Positions 51,031 through 60,586 of a DNA stretch of 64,000 nt are shown one piece after another; position 1 is the first letter of the stretch, and every line of letters starts with the position of its first letter. A program made the position numbers and the translations under genes. A model generated the notes under the pieces. The model was not told where the DNA came from. It was given only the letters and a program-made list of their open reading frames with translations, and searched no databases. Source of the DNA: an uncultured Acetatifactor sp. (lineage in GTDB: Bacteria > Bacillota > Clostridia > Lachnospirales > Lachnospiraceae); the NCBI GenBank assembly GCA_910584865.1, contig CAJUCE010000029.1, positions 1-64,000 of the forward strand, in the 5' to 3' direction.

Positions 51031-52692
51031 ATGAAAACAGTATATGAAGCCTTTTTATGCAGAGTAAGGGATGCGGGAAATATAAAAATATACGGGGCAG
51101 GAAAGCTGGCCAGATCGCTGTATCTGTTGTTTCGAAGACTGGGAATAGTTGTGGACGCTTTTGTGGTGGAGAATGTGGACGGAAATCCCGGAAAGCTTTA
51201 TGGCAGGCCTGTTATCAGCCTGGAAGAGTTTGCGCTTCAGGATGACTGCTGCCTGGTAGCGGGGATGGAAAAGGCTCCCGTGGCAAAATCAGTGTTAAAT
51301 ATGCTCATGTCCAGGGAAGTAAAGAATATTATTGCCGTTCCCTGTGACTGCATTCAGGAAATTTATTGTAATTTTGTAATAGACAGCCCATCTTCGGAAG
51401 GGCTTTGCCAAATGCTTTCTTCCGCGAAAAGGGTGATTCTTTATATAAACGACATGGATGGAGGGATTGCGGCACAGTATCTGCAGGCGAAGGGGGTGGG
51501 AATCGATGTGGTGTGCACGGATTTAAAAGGATTTCCCATGAATTTTCCGAAAAAAAATGTGCAGATACTGTCAACAGAGCAGCTGCCAGAGGGAGATGAG
51601 GACAGTGCGGTACTTTTGACCATGGGCGAGCCCTGGCTGCAAAGCAGGTATATCACCAGGCTCCGGGCCAGGGGATTTGAAAAAATCATATTAATGACAA
51701 AGGAATTGAAACAGGAAATCAGGGAGGAGTATAAGAAGCCGGTCTGGGAGGGAAATGGAGAAGGCTTTCGGGTGATAGAAGGCTGTAATGTGGAAGAGGA
51801 TCATTATGTTGTTCAAAGGCGGTCAGATGGGAAAGAGTATCGCTGGCGTGTGCACTTCTGGGATCAGTTTTTCTGCAGTGAAGAACAGCTGGAGGCTGTG
51901 GGAAACGGATGCTTGCTTGCGGAATATGAAAGGCAGTATCCGGGCTTTCACTACCTTTTCTGTGAGGAGACGCCTTTGTGTCAGGTGGAGGAGGCAGGCG
52001 GAAGGGTTCAGGTATACATGGTCCGTTTTCACAGGGATAAGAGAATAGAAGCGTTTTCTCTGCCGGACTGGATCACCCAGATTCAGGCGGGGGCGGCGCT
52101 TACTACCCAGACCATCAGCGATATACGCGACGATACCGGTGATAGTATTTCGGCCAGAAACACGGATTATTCCGAGGGCACAGCCTTGTATTGGATTTGG
52201 AAAAATACACAGGGGCCGGAGTACGTTGGGTTATTTCATTACCGCCGCCAGATGGCAATGGGAAAAAATAGTCTGCAGGATATCATGCAGTATGATGCGG
52301 TGCTCACGGTGCCCAGCTATGTTCCGGAGGGGATCAGAGATTTTTTCTGCCGCAGGTTTATATTTGAAAACGACTGGAATCTGATGATGCGGTTTATCAG
52401 GGAATATGATCAGGCGTATTTTGAAACAGCGTTGGTTTATGAGAAGTCCCATTTCTATTTTCCCTGCAACATTTTTATTATGAAGCGGAAATATTTTGAC
52501 GAGATGTGTTCCTTTATCTTTGGCGTCACGGAAAGGGTGGATGCTCATTATCAGAAAATGGGTTTGAACCGCAGGGACCGTTATATGGGGTTCCTGGTGG
52601 AAAATCTTTTATCCATTTATATGATGCATCATGGCGGCAGGCTGAAGGGAGCTTATATGGACATGAAATATTATGCGCCCTTGAAGGATTAG
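51031..52692 (+). CDS. Rossmann module + DUF4422 glycosyltransferase
   Basis: 553 residues from ATG 51031 (ACAGGAGACAGTC upstream). The shared module is at about 15-110 (IKIYGAGKLARSLYLLF, FVVENVDGNPGKL). A second Rossmann-like stretch may follow at 135-230 (RVILYINDMDGGIAAQYL). From about 330 the DUF4422 domain: SDIRDDTGDSISARNTDYSE, ALYWIWKN, YVGLFHYRRQM and HFYFPCNIFIMKRKYF. DUF4422 proteins are GT-A transferases found in capsule and exopolysaccharide loci. Donor unknown. Confidence 0.85.
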   Translation: MKTVYEAFLCRVRDAGNIKIYGAGKLARSLYLLFRRLGIVVDAFVVENVDGNPGKLYGRPVISLEEFALQDDCCLVAGMEKAPVAKSVLNMLMSREVKNIIAVPCDCIQEIYCNFVIDSPSSEGLCQMLSSAKRVILYINDMDGGIAAQYLQAKGVGIDVVCTDLKGFPMNFPKKNVQILSTEQLPEGDEDSAVLLTMGEPWLQSRYITRLRARGFEKIILMTKELKQEIREEYKKPVWEGNGEGFRVIEGCNVEEDHYVVQRRSDGKEYRWRVHFWDQFFCSEEQLEAVGNGCLLAEYERQYPGFHYLFCEETPLCQVEEAGGRVQVYMVRFHRDKRIEAFSLPDWITQIQAGAALTTQTISDIRDDTGDSISARNTDYSEGTALYWIWKNTQGPEYVGLFHYRRQMAMGKNSLQDIMQYDAVLTVPSYVPEGIRDFFCRRFIFENDWNLMMRFIREYDQAYFETALVYEKSHFYFPCNIFIMKRKYFDEMCSFIFGVTERVDAHYQKMGLNRRDRYMGFLVENLLSIYMMHHGGRLKGAYMDMKYYAPLKD

Positions 52693-52708
52693 GGGGGATG
52701 AGAAAAAC

Positions 52709-55123
52709 ATGCTATATAGTTTTGATGTATTTGACACACTGATCACAAGAACCACGGCTTCTCCCCTGGGGATTTTTGCCCTGATGCAGGAGCGTCTGCG
52801 GCGGGAACAGGCGGAGAATGGTCTGGAAGATTATTTGGTTGAAAATTTTTATGAGCTGAGGCGCCACAGCGAGACTCTGGCCCGGAAGGCCGGATTCTAT
52901 CAGCGGAAGGAAGAGGTGACGCTGGGAGACATTTATGACGCCATGTCCGTGTGTGGATGTCTGGAGGCAGGGCAAATCGAATATCTGTGCCGCATGGAGG
53001 AGGAATTGGAGATCGCTAATGTAAGGGGGATTCCCGCGAATATCCGTAGGCTGAAGAATCTGCTTGATCAGGGAGAACGGGTGATTTTGGTTTCGGACAT
53101 GTATCTGCCGCCGGAGATCCTGCGTCAGATGCTTCTGCGTGTGGATGCTGTTCTGGCACAGCTGCCTTTGTATGTATCTTCTGCTTATGGTGTGCGGAAG
53201 ACCACAGGAAATTTATACCGGCTGGTACAGCAGGCGGAGGGTGTCAGCTTTGGGGACTGGGTGCATACAGGGGACAATCTGCATCAGGATATAGAGGTGC
53301 CATTTGGTCTGGGAATCAGGGTGCAATGGTGGAAGCGGCCTGAGCTTACGGAGCTGGAGGCGGAGCTTTTGGAGATCCGGGGAGGCGACAGCAGGCTTCA
53401 GCTGATGATCGGAACGGCGCTTGGAGCGCTCCGGGAAGCGGAAGAGACGGGCCCGGCGAAAAGGGCTGGAGTGACAGGAGAGATTAGGGAAACCGGAAGG
53501 AGCGGTGAAGTTTCTGACGCCTATGAGATTGGATGCCGGTATGCCGGGCCGGTATTATACAGCTACGGAGAATGGATCGTGGATCAGTCTGTGAAAAAGG
53601 GGATCAAAAGGCTGTATTTTATAGCACGGGACGGTTATCTGATCAAAAGGATTGTAGATATCATTCTGGAAAAAGAAGGCGGCAACATTGAGACCCGGTA
53701 TATATATGGTTCCAGAAAAGCATGGCGGATGGCGTCCCTGTCAAAGGATCATTATAATCTGTATCAGCTGATTCTATGGTCCCATATGCTGAAAATAAAA
53801 ACGCTGTCGGATCTGGCGGGGGTACTGCATGTTCCCTTGGAGGAGCTGTACGATTATCTCCCGGGAGTGTACGGAAAAAAAAGGCGGAATGAGAGTATAT
53901 CCAATCAGGAGCTGGAATATATTATCCGAAGACTATTTGAGGATGAAGTTTTTCGGGATTTTCATTTAAAGAAGCTGGAGGGAGAGCGCAGTCTGGCTGT
54001 TCGGTATCTGACCCGGGAGGTGGATATGTCGGACGATGAATTTGCCTTTGTGGATGTCTCGGGTGGGGGGCTTACCCAGGGATGCCTGAAGGAGCTGATA
54101 AAGGATTATTATCAGAAACTCATCCGTACCTTTTTCTTTAAAATTGACAGAGTAAACCTGGTAAAGGGCTCTGTGACAGATACTTTTATGCCGGGCTTTC
54201 TGGAAAATAATCTGGTCATTGAGATGATGTGCCGGGCTCCCCATGGTCAGACCTGTGGGTATGAGCTTAAAGAAGGGAAAGCGGTTCCTGTTCTGGAGAA
54301 GGCGGAGAGCCAGGGACTGATTCTGCATGGCTTTGCAGATTACGAGAAGGGAATCCTGGATTTTGCCGTGAAAATGAAAGATGTCTGCAAAGAAATGGGA
54401 GTCCGGATTGCGTCTGTAAGAAATGTTTTATCTTATCTGGAGTATATTGCCGGGCGGCCCTCGAAGCAGGTATTGGAGTATTTTGCATCTATGCCCAGCA
54501 ATGAGACGGGACGGGGGACCGAGGCGGTGGAGTATGCGCCCAGACTGACGGCGGAAGAGATCCGGCAGTTATTTTTGGTGCGCACCAATGAACCGGTGGA
54601 GGTGTTTTATAAGGGAACGGATTTGAATTATTCTGTCATGCGTGCAGGAGAATCAGAGAAGGCGCTGATTGAGCAGTATAAAAAAGAGCGTGGAGGAATT
54701 CTGGGCCGGCTGGCCAGGCAGGAGAAAGAACAGGCGGATAAGGCGCTGCGGGAGCGCTGGGGCCGGGCAGCATTTTATCCGATGCGTCTGTTGGAGGAGA
54801 GGGTAGTGGTCTATGGAGCCGGGAAATTCGGGCAGGATTTGTACCGCAGGCTTTCCGGAGATTCAGAGCATCAGGTGGTGCTGTGGGTGGACAAAAATGC
54901 CGCCTTCTGCAGGCGTCAGGGTCTTGAGGGAGTGAATGAAGTCTCTCAGATTGGGAGCACAGCCTATGACCAGATTGTGATTGCTGTTATGGATGACGGG
55001 GCGGCTTCGGAGATAAGGAAGGAGCTGGAAGAACAGGGAATTGCCTCTGATAAAATGATTTGGCTCAAGCCCTATCAGCAGAGAAACTGGCTCACGGAGT
55101 GGTATGTGACGGGGATTGGGTGA
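52709..55123 (+). CDS. HAD-superfamily protein with C-terminal Rossmann module
   Basis: 804 residues. Residues 1-220: HAD domain with catalytic SFDVFDTLITR (Asp6, Asp9), VILVSDMYLPPEIL and WVHTGDNLHQDIEVP. Residues about 265-560 contain a second conserved part (GPVLYSYGEWIVDQ, IKRLYFIARDGYLIKRI, FVDVSGGGLTQGCLKELI) common in large HAD proteins of polysaccharide clusters. The shared module is at about 705-800: RVVVYGAGKFGQDLYRRL, WVDKNAAFCRRQG, YDQIVIAVMDD. It may dephosphorylate a sugar precursor; its true role is not known. AGGGGGGATG precedes the ATG. A scrap of a similar module survives at 57423. Confidence 0.8.
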   Translation: MLYSFDVFDTLITRTTASPLGIFALMQERLRREQAENGLEDYLVENFYELRRHSETLARKAGFYQRKEEVTLGDIYDAMSVCGCLEAGQIEYLCRMEEELEIANVRGIPANIRRLKNLLDQGERVILVSDMYLPPEILRQMLLRVDAVLAQLPLYVSSAYGVRKTTGNLYRLVQQAEGVSFGDWVHTGDNLHQDIEVPFGLGIRVQWWKRPELTELEAELLEIRGGDSRLQLMIGTALGALREAEETGPAKRAGVTGEIRETGRSGEVSDAYEIGCRYAGPVLYSYGEWIVDQSVKKGIKRLYFIARDGYLIKRIVDIILEKEGGNIETRYIYGSRKAWRMASLSKDHYNLYQLILWSHMLKIKTLSDLAGVLHVPLEELYDYLPGVYGKKRRNESISNQELEYIIRRLFEDEVFRDFHLKKLEGERSLAVRYLTREVDMSDDEFAFVDVSGGGLTQGCLKELIKDYYQKLIRTFFFKIDRVNLVKGSVTDTFMPGFLENNLVIEMMCRAPHGQTCGYELKEGKAVPVLEKAESQGLILHGFADYEKGILDFAVKMKDVCKEMGVRIASVRNVLSYLEYIAGRPSKQVLEYFASMPSNETGRGTEAVEYAPRLTAEEIRQLFLVRTNEPVEVFYKGTDLNYSVMRAGESEKALIEQYKKERGGILGRLARQEKEQADKALRERWGRAAFYPMRLLEERVVVYGAGKFGQDLYRRLSGDSEHQVVLWVDKNAAFCRRQGLEGVNEVSQIGSTAYDQIVIAVMDDGAASEIRKELEEQGIASDKMIWLKPYQQRNWLTEWYVTGIG

Positions 55124-55285
55124 AGGAAGGTTAGAGAAGTAAGAACTGATTTTGGTCTTGATCAGGGAGATGTCCTATAGCAAACTGGTACCGCGCAGGC
55201 CAATCTGAGAGAGAAGGAATGCAGCAAGTCGGAAGAATTGCTGGAGCCCGCGGTCTAATAGTGTTTGGATAAGGGGAAATAAAAT

Positions 55286-56209
55286 ATGGAAATACCTGTG
55301 GATTTGTTGCAATATCAATATACCGTAGGCTACGGCATCGGCCAGTACTACGACTATATCAAGAATCACCTTCCCAAAGAAGTACACTTCAACTATCTCT
55401 GCGACGCAAAATGGGCGCAGATTGGAACAGAATACGATGGTATAAAAGTAATTCCCCCCGAAACGCTCAAAGATATGAAAGGTGTATTCGTAGTAGTGTT
55501 CTCCGGCAACCCCCGAAACTGGCAGTCCATCACGGCCATGCTTCAGGATATGGGCCATCCGTATATCCATGCGGATAAATTGCTCAGCGTTCAAAACACA
55601 ATAACCGGAAAGGAACTCAAGCATAGAGATGGAGGCCTGTACAACGACGCCTGGGGGAATCAAATTGAATTTTTCCCCGACATAGAAGACTCTGTCACGA
55701 TAAGCTTTCTGGGGGGGCATAATCTGATTCAATTAGGAAAAGGCGTCAGTGTAGGAAAGCTGGATATCCAGTGCGGCAGAAACTCCTTATGCAGCATCGG
55801 CGACGGCACAGAGATAGAAGAGGCAAAAATGATCATTACCGACGGAAAAATCGAAATAGGACAGGACTGTCTCCTTTCCACCTCCGTCATCCTGCGTAAC
55901 CACGACAAACATCATATTTTTGACAAAGTCACCGGAAAAAGGCTCAACTACGCAGGAAATATGAAAATAGGAAACCATGTATGGCTCTGCCATGGCGTAA
56001 CGCTGCTTGGCAGTGCAGCAATCGGAGACAACAGCATTGTGGGAACCATGGCAGTGACATCATCGAGTTTTCCCAAGGAAGTCATTATAGCCGGCAACCC
56101 GGCAAAAGTCATTCGGGAGCAGGTATGCTGGTCTAAGGACAATACGAATTTTTATAACAGAGATTTTCTGGCTGAGTGTATGGCGAGGGAAGCGTCGAAG
56201 TATTTTTGA
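55286..56209 (+). CDS. Rossmann module + hexapeptide-repeat acyltransferase
   Basis: 307 residues. Residues 1-100 form the shared module (VGYGIGQYYDYIKNHL, YLCDAKWAQIGTEYDG, VFVVVFSGNP). Residues about 140-290 form a left-handed beta helix of the acetyltransferase type: LGKGVSVGKLDIQCG, IGDGTEIEEAKMIITDG, KIGNHVWLCHGVTLL, AAIGDNSIVGTMAVTSSSFP and IIAGNPAKVIRE. It is likely an O- or N-acetyltransferase of a glycan sugar. Codon use has more C-ending codons than the neighbours. AAGGGGAAATAAAAT precedes the ATG. The 162 bases before it hold no gene. Confidence 0.88.
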   Translation: MEIPVDLLQYQYTVGYGIGQYYDYIKNHLPKEVHFNYLCDAKWAQIGTEYDGIKVIPPETLKDMKGVFVVVFSGNPRNWQSITAMLQDMGHPYIHADKLLSVQNTITGKELKHRDGGLYNDAWGNQIEFFPDIEDSVTISFLGGHNLIQLGKGVSVGKLDIQCGRNSLCSIGDGTEIEEAKMIITDGKIEIGQDCLLSTSVILRNHDKHHIFDKVTGKRLNYAGNMKIGNHVWLCHGVTLLGSAAIGDNSIVGTMAVTSSSFPKEVIIAGNPAKVIREQVCWSKDNTNFYNRDFLAECMAREASKYF

Positions 56210-56299
56210 TCGGTTGCGGAGTCCCTGAAACTATGCTATCCTTTTGTCATGCAAATGTTTTTGATCTTGAATACGGATCGGAACCGGAAATCAGCAGAA

Positions 56300-57420
56300 G
56301 CGGCTTTAGACGAGGGGAAGGCGTCCTGGAGGCGGGGAAATCCCCTTTTGGAGATTATAAATATCGGCAGCTGCAGGGAACCTATCCTGTCATCAGCCTG
56401 TCCTTTGCCAACGTGAAGGAGGCATCCTTTTCCAATGCCAGGAAAAAGATATGTCAGATCATCAAGAACTTGTATAACAGCTGCGATTATCTGCTTGACG
56501 GTGATTACCTGAATGAGGACGAAAAGGATAGCTTTCGCAAGGTATCCGTGGAGATGGAGGATTATCTGGCTACAGATTCTTTAAATGCTCTGCCGTCTTT
56601 TCTTTCACGCTATTATGGAAAAAGGTTATCCTTCTTTTGGATGAGTATGACACGCCGTTGCAGGAAGCCTATGTGTATGGCTATTGGCGGGAGCTGGCGG
56701 CATTTATCAGAACGCTGTTCAATGCGTCTTTTAAGACGAATCCTTATCTGGAGCGGGCAGTCATGACCGGAATCACGCGAGTCAGCATAGCTTCTGGCGA
56801 AGCATTAGAATCGATTTTCTCTGATTTGAATAATCTGGTAGTAGTGACAACCACATCTGAACAGTATGTGAATAGCTTTGGATTTACAGAGGAGGAAGTG
56901 TTTGCCGCTCTGGACGAATATGGGATGGAAGACAGACAGGAGGAAGTGAAGCGATGGTATGACAGCTTCACATTTGGAAGTAAGAGAGATATTTATAATC
57001 CATGGTCCATCCTGAATTACTTGAAGACACGGAAAAGTTCCGCCTATTGGGCCAACACCAGTTCCAACAGTCTGGTGGGTAAACTGATTCGTGAGGGGAG
57101 CCGTGACGTGAAAATGACCATGGAGAATCTGCTCCGGGGTGAGACATTTTATACGGAGATTGATGAGCAGATTGTTTTCAAGCAACTCGATTACAGCCAG
57201 AGCGCGATTTGGAGTCTGCTTTTGGCCAGCGGCTGCCTGAGGGTAGAGAGTTATGACGAGTTGGTTCCCGGCGGCGGGAGGTGGGAGTATGGGCTGAAGC
57301 TTACTAACATGGAAGTACGGCTGATGTTCGAGCGGATGATAGAAGTATGGTTTCGCATTCAGCGGGAAGCAGGTGCTGATAGGATGAATGTTTTTATTAT
57401 TGATAATGGGTTGAAGGATT
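56300..57420 (+). pseudogene. Broken AAA-ATPase-like / PD-(D/E)XK nuclease gene
   Basis: Coding match to the intact 58082 gene over its middle: KYRQLQGTYPVISLSFANVK, then a frame change near 56635 (EYDTPLQEAYVYGYWRELA in the next frame), then LVVVTTTSEQYVNSFGFTEE, IYNPWSILNYLK, ANTSSNSLVGKLIREGS and GLKLTNMEVRLMFERMIEVWF. The N-terminal ATP-binding loop is missing; the 5' edge joins unrelated bases after the acyltransferase. The nuclease end is replaced by a short unrelated tail. It is a truncated duplicate. Confidence 0.88.
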
Positions 57421-57422
57421 AG

Positions 57423-57476
57423 GATCAGATTGTTATTGCGGTAATGGATAAATGGAATTCTAAAGGAATTGGGTGA
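57423..57476 (+). pseudogene. Scrap of a Rossmann module 3' end
   Basis: DQIVIAVMDKWNSKGIG followed by TGA. This matches the YDQIVIAVMDD and terminal GIG of the 52709 protein, with the region between them deleted. The bases around the stop are also alike (GGAATTGGGTGAGGGA against GGGATTGGGTGAAGGA). It shows an earlier copy of that gene lay here before recombination with the nuclease gene. Confidence 0.6.
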
Positions 57477-57921
57477 GGGAGAATTGCAAAGAAATATATT
57501 TCATATGGAAATTCCTGATACATATGAGGAAAAGAATCCCACAATGTATGAGAACACTGCATTTGAGATTTATGAGTCTGTTAAAGGGTATTTGTGGTGG
57601 TTTTACGAACTTTATTTGGAGTAAAAGAGACTGAAAAACTGGAGTGCGGAGGTTGTGTTTTACCAAGAGAAGCTCTATGTCCGATCAGCTGCATTGGGAT
57701 ACCGAATGTGTATACTGAAAATACGCTTACAGTACATAAATATGGTGGCTTATTAATAGATAGAAAAGGGACCCAAGCGGCATCGGCACAAAGAAAACGG
57801 ATAGGAGCTCTTATACATGTAGCAGAAATTGGTGATAAAATATAAGAGGACGGCAGCAGATCGAGAACATAGTTTCCGTTCGATTTCGGGGTAAAATTTT
57901 CCGATGATAACGCAAAATAGA
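57477..57921 (+). other. Gene-poor stretch with a 39-residue frame
   Basis: A frame at 57505-57624 reads MEIPDTYEEKNPTMYENTAF and ends WWFYELYLE. It may be the tail of an unrecognised protein, since the frame stays open some codons upstream. An 83-residue frame at 57594-57845 has no ribosome-binding site and no recognisable motif. Otherwise nothing is seen. Confidence 0.25.
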
Positions 57922-57950
57922 TTGCAGAATCTCCCCCAATATGCTACTAT
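57922..57950 (+). promoter_or_regulatory. Candidate sigma-A promoter of the nuclease gene
   Basis: TTGCAG (57922-57927) and TACTAT (57945-57950) are spaced by 17 bases, about 130 bases before the 58082 start. AT-rich sequence follows to the GGGAGG ribosome-binding site. Confidence 0.4.
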
Positions 57951-58081
57951 AAATAATGGGAAGAACATATCCAGAGCGGACCTAAACACGCATGTACAAA
58001 AGATAAAATGGATAGATTCTTTCCTTTTATTATTTTAAAATCAGAAATGCAAAAATTGGTTCCGACTACGGGAGGTGCGGC

Positions 58082-59872
58082 ATGGCGGCGAGAACGATAG
58101 GCATCGGGAAACAGGATTTCGAAGCGGTTATCACAAGCAACATCTTTTATGTAGATAAGACCCATTTCATCAAGGAATGGTGGGGAAATGAGGACGATGT
58201 GACGCTGATCATCCGCCCCAGGCGCTTTGGCAAGACCCTCACTATGAGTATGGTTGAAAAGTTCTTTTCCGTAGAGTATGCAGGCAGGAAAGATTTATTT
58301 CAAGGCCTTGCCATCTGGCAGGAAAAATTCTCTGCCGGAGAAAATCCCTTGGGAGAGGATTACAAATACAGGCAGCTCCAAGGCACCTATCCGGTTATCA
58401 GCCTGACCTTCGCCAATGTCAAGGAAGTGGATTACCGGCATGCCCGTGAGAAGATATGCCAGCTGATTGCCAGCGAATACGCAAGGCATGCTTTCCTGCT
58501 GGAGGGGGATTACCTGACGGAACAGGAAAAGGATACTTTCCGCAGGAAAAGCATTGACATGGGCGATGTGGATGCGACGCTTGCTATAAACCAGCTGTCG
58601 GAATATCTTTCACGTTATTACGACAAAAGGGTTATTATTCTTCTGGATGAATATGATACGCCTCTTCAGGAAGCCTATGTCCACGGCTATTGGCGTGAAC
58701 TGGTGGATTTTACCAGGAGTCTGTTCAATGCTACCTTTAAAACAAATCCTTATCTTGCCCGGGCTATTATGACCGGGATTACCAGAGTCAGTAAAGAGTC
58801 TATTTTTTCCGATTTGAATAATCTGGAAGTGGTGACTACTACATCCGATAAGTACATGGATTCTTTTGGCTTTACAGAAGAGGAAGTATTTTCTGCTTTG
58901 GAGGAATATGGTCTGGGAGAGAATAAAGCGGATGTGAAGAAATGGTACGATGGTTTTACATTTGGAAATAGACGCGATATCTATAATCCATGGTCGATAC
59001 TAAATTATCTGGATAAGGGAAAGGTAGGAACTTATTGGGCGAATACCAGTGCAAACAGCCTTGTCGGTAAACTGATTCGGGAAGGAAGTCCGGATGTAAA
59101 GATGACCATGGAGGACCTGCTGCAGGACAAGACTTACGAAACAGAGATTGACGAACAGATCGTTTTTAATCAGCTGGATTACAAGCAAAACGCTGTCTGG
59201 AGTCTGCTTTTGGCCAGCGGATATCTGAAGGTAGAGAGTTACGAGATAGATCCCGCAGGAGGAAGGGAAAAGTACGGGCTGAAGCTTACGAATATGGAAG
59301 TTCGCCTGATGTTTGAACGGATGATTGAAGGGTGGTTTAGGGAGTATACGCCCCATTATAATACTTTTATCAAGGCGTTGATGCTGGGGGATATCGATGC
59401 CATGAATACTTACATGAACAGAGTCGCCTTCGCAACGTTCAGCTATTTCGATACAGGGACACATCCTTCCGAAGAAGCGGATCCGGAACGTTTTTACCAT
59501 GGCTTTGTGCTTGGGTTGACGGTGGATTTGGCCGATAGCTATATCATCACATCCAACCGGGAAAGCGGTTTCGGCAGGTATGATATTCTGATGGAGCCGA
59601 AGTTATCCGGAACGGGCGGGAAGGGAAAGGGTTGTCCAGGAGAAGCCTTGGCAAATAATGGCGGAAGAAATGGCAGGGGAGATGCAATCATTATAGAATT
59701 TAAGGTAAACAATCCGAAAAGAGAAAAAAATCTGGAAGATACGGTGGCCTCAGCTTTGGGACAGATAGAACGGATGCAATATGAGGCTGCCCTGATACAG
59801 CGGGGAATTCCCAGGGAGTGCATCCGCAAGTACGGCTTTGCCTTTCGGGGGAAGGAAGTTCTGATCGGGTGA
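58082..59872 (+). CDS. AAA-ATPase-like protein with C-terminal PD-(D/E)XK nuclease domain
   Basis: 596 residues. PF09820-type ATPase: IGIGKQDFEAVITSNIFYVD, Walker A IIRPRRFGKT (Lys51), Walker B VIILLDEYDTP (Asp189, Glu190), GITRVSKESIFSDLNN, and FTFGNRRDIYNPWSILNYL. C-terminal PF08011 nuclease: RESGFGRYDILMEP (Asp near 501), IIIEFKVN (Glu and Lys near 539-541), and the final YGFAFRGKEVLIG. All catalytic elements are intact. The family is abundant and multi-copy in Bacteroidetes and Clostridia. Its biological role is unsettled (mobile or defence-related). GGGAGG precedes the ATG. It is not obviously part of the glycan pathway. Confidence 0.92.
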   Translation: MAARTIGIGKQDFEAVITSNIFYVDKTHFIKEWWGNEDDVTLIIRPRRFGKTLTMSMVEKFFSVEYAGRKDLFQGLAIWQEKFSAGENPLGEDYKYRQLQGTYPVISLTFANVKEVDYRHAREKICQLIASEYARHAFLLEGDYLTEQEKDTFRRKSIDMGDVDATLAINQLSEYLSRYYDKRVIILLDEYDTPLQEAYVHGYWRELVDFTRSLFNATFKTNPYLARAIMTGITRVSKESIFSDLNNLEVVTTTSDKYMDSFGFTEEEVFSALEEYGLGENKADVKKWYDGFTFGNRRDIYNPWSILNYLDKGKVGTYWANTSANSLVGKLIREGSPDVKMTMEDLLQDKTYETEIDEQIVFNQLDYKQNAVWSLLLASGYLKVESYEIDPAGGREKYGLKLTNMEVRLMFERMIEGWFREYTPHYNTFIKALMLGDIDAMNTYMNRVAFATFSYFDTGTHPSEEADPERFYHGFVLGLTVDLADSYIITSNRESGFGRYDILMEPKLSGTGGKGKGCPGEALANNGGRNGRGDAIIIEFKVNNPKREKNLEDTVASALGQIERMQYEAALIQRGIPRECIRKYGFAFRGKEVLIG

Positions 59873-59937
59873 ATGCCTTAAATAGGGACGTAGGAGAAAG
59901 AAATGCCCATATCGCGACATTTTCATCGTCAGCATAC

Positions 59938-60462
59938 CATACGGTAATCGACGAACAGATTGTCTTTAATCGGCTTAACTACAAGCTCAGCGCTGTATGG
60001 AGCCTTCTTCGGGCCAGCGGTTATCTGCGAGTGGAGAGATACTCTATGAACATGGAGTGTGGAAGGGAAGAGTATGACCTGAAACTGACCAACAGAGAGG
60101 TCCGCATTATGTTTGAGCAGATGACAGAGGACTGGTTTCGGGAGTATACCCCGTCCTACGGCAGGTTCGTGAAAGCGCTTCCGGCAGGAAATCTCAGAGA
60201 GATGAACCGCTATATGAACAGGGTGGCGCTGGGCACTTTCAGTTTCTTCGACAGCGGAAACAGGCCTTCCGAAAAGTCAGAGCCGGAACGGTTCTACCAT
60301 GGTTTTGTGTTGGGACTCCTGGTGGAATTGAGAGGGCGTTACGCGATTACATCCAACAGGGAAAGCGGATTTGGCAGATATGATGTGCTATTGGAGCCGT
60401 GCTGTATGGTGGAGGATGAGGCAGAGGCAAATAATCGTAATGGAGACACGGGTGACGAATAG
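59938..60462 (+). pseudogene. C-terminal fragment of another AAA-ATPase-like / nuclease gene
   Basis: From VIDEQIVFNRLNYKLSAVWS the frame follows the intact neighbour's second half: LKLTNREVRIMFEQM, DWFREYTPSYGRFVKAL, MNRYMNRVALGTFSFFDSGN, FYHGFVLGLLVELRGRYAIT and SNRESGFGRYDVLLEP. It then ends before the catalytic E-x-K strand in a Glu/Asn-rich tail. The upstream ATPase half is absent. It joins the 58082 gene after about 65 bases, suggesting an unequal exchange between tandem copies. Confidence 0.85.
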
Positions 60463-60586
60463 AAGTAGTCAGCGAATAGTATCCTATCCATCGATGAATT
60501 CACTTGCCTGAAAATAATCGGAAGCAGAAATTGACAATAGATATATTGACAGAGGAATATCTTGTATAAGAGATCAGGAGAAGCAA

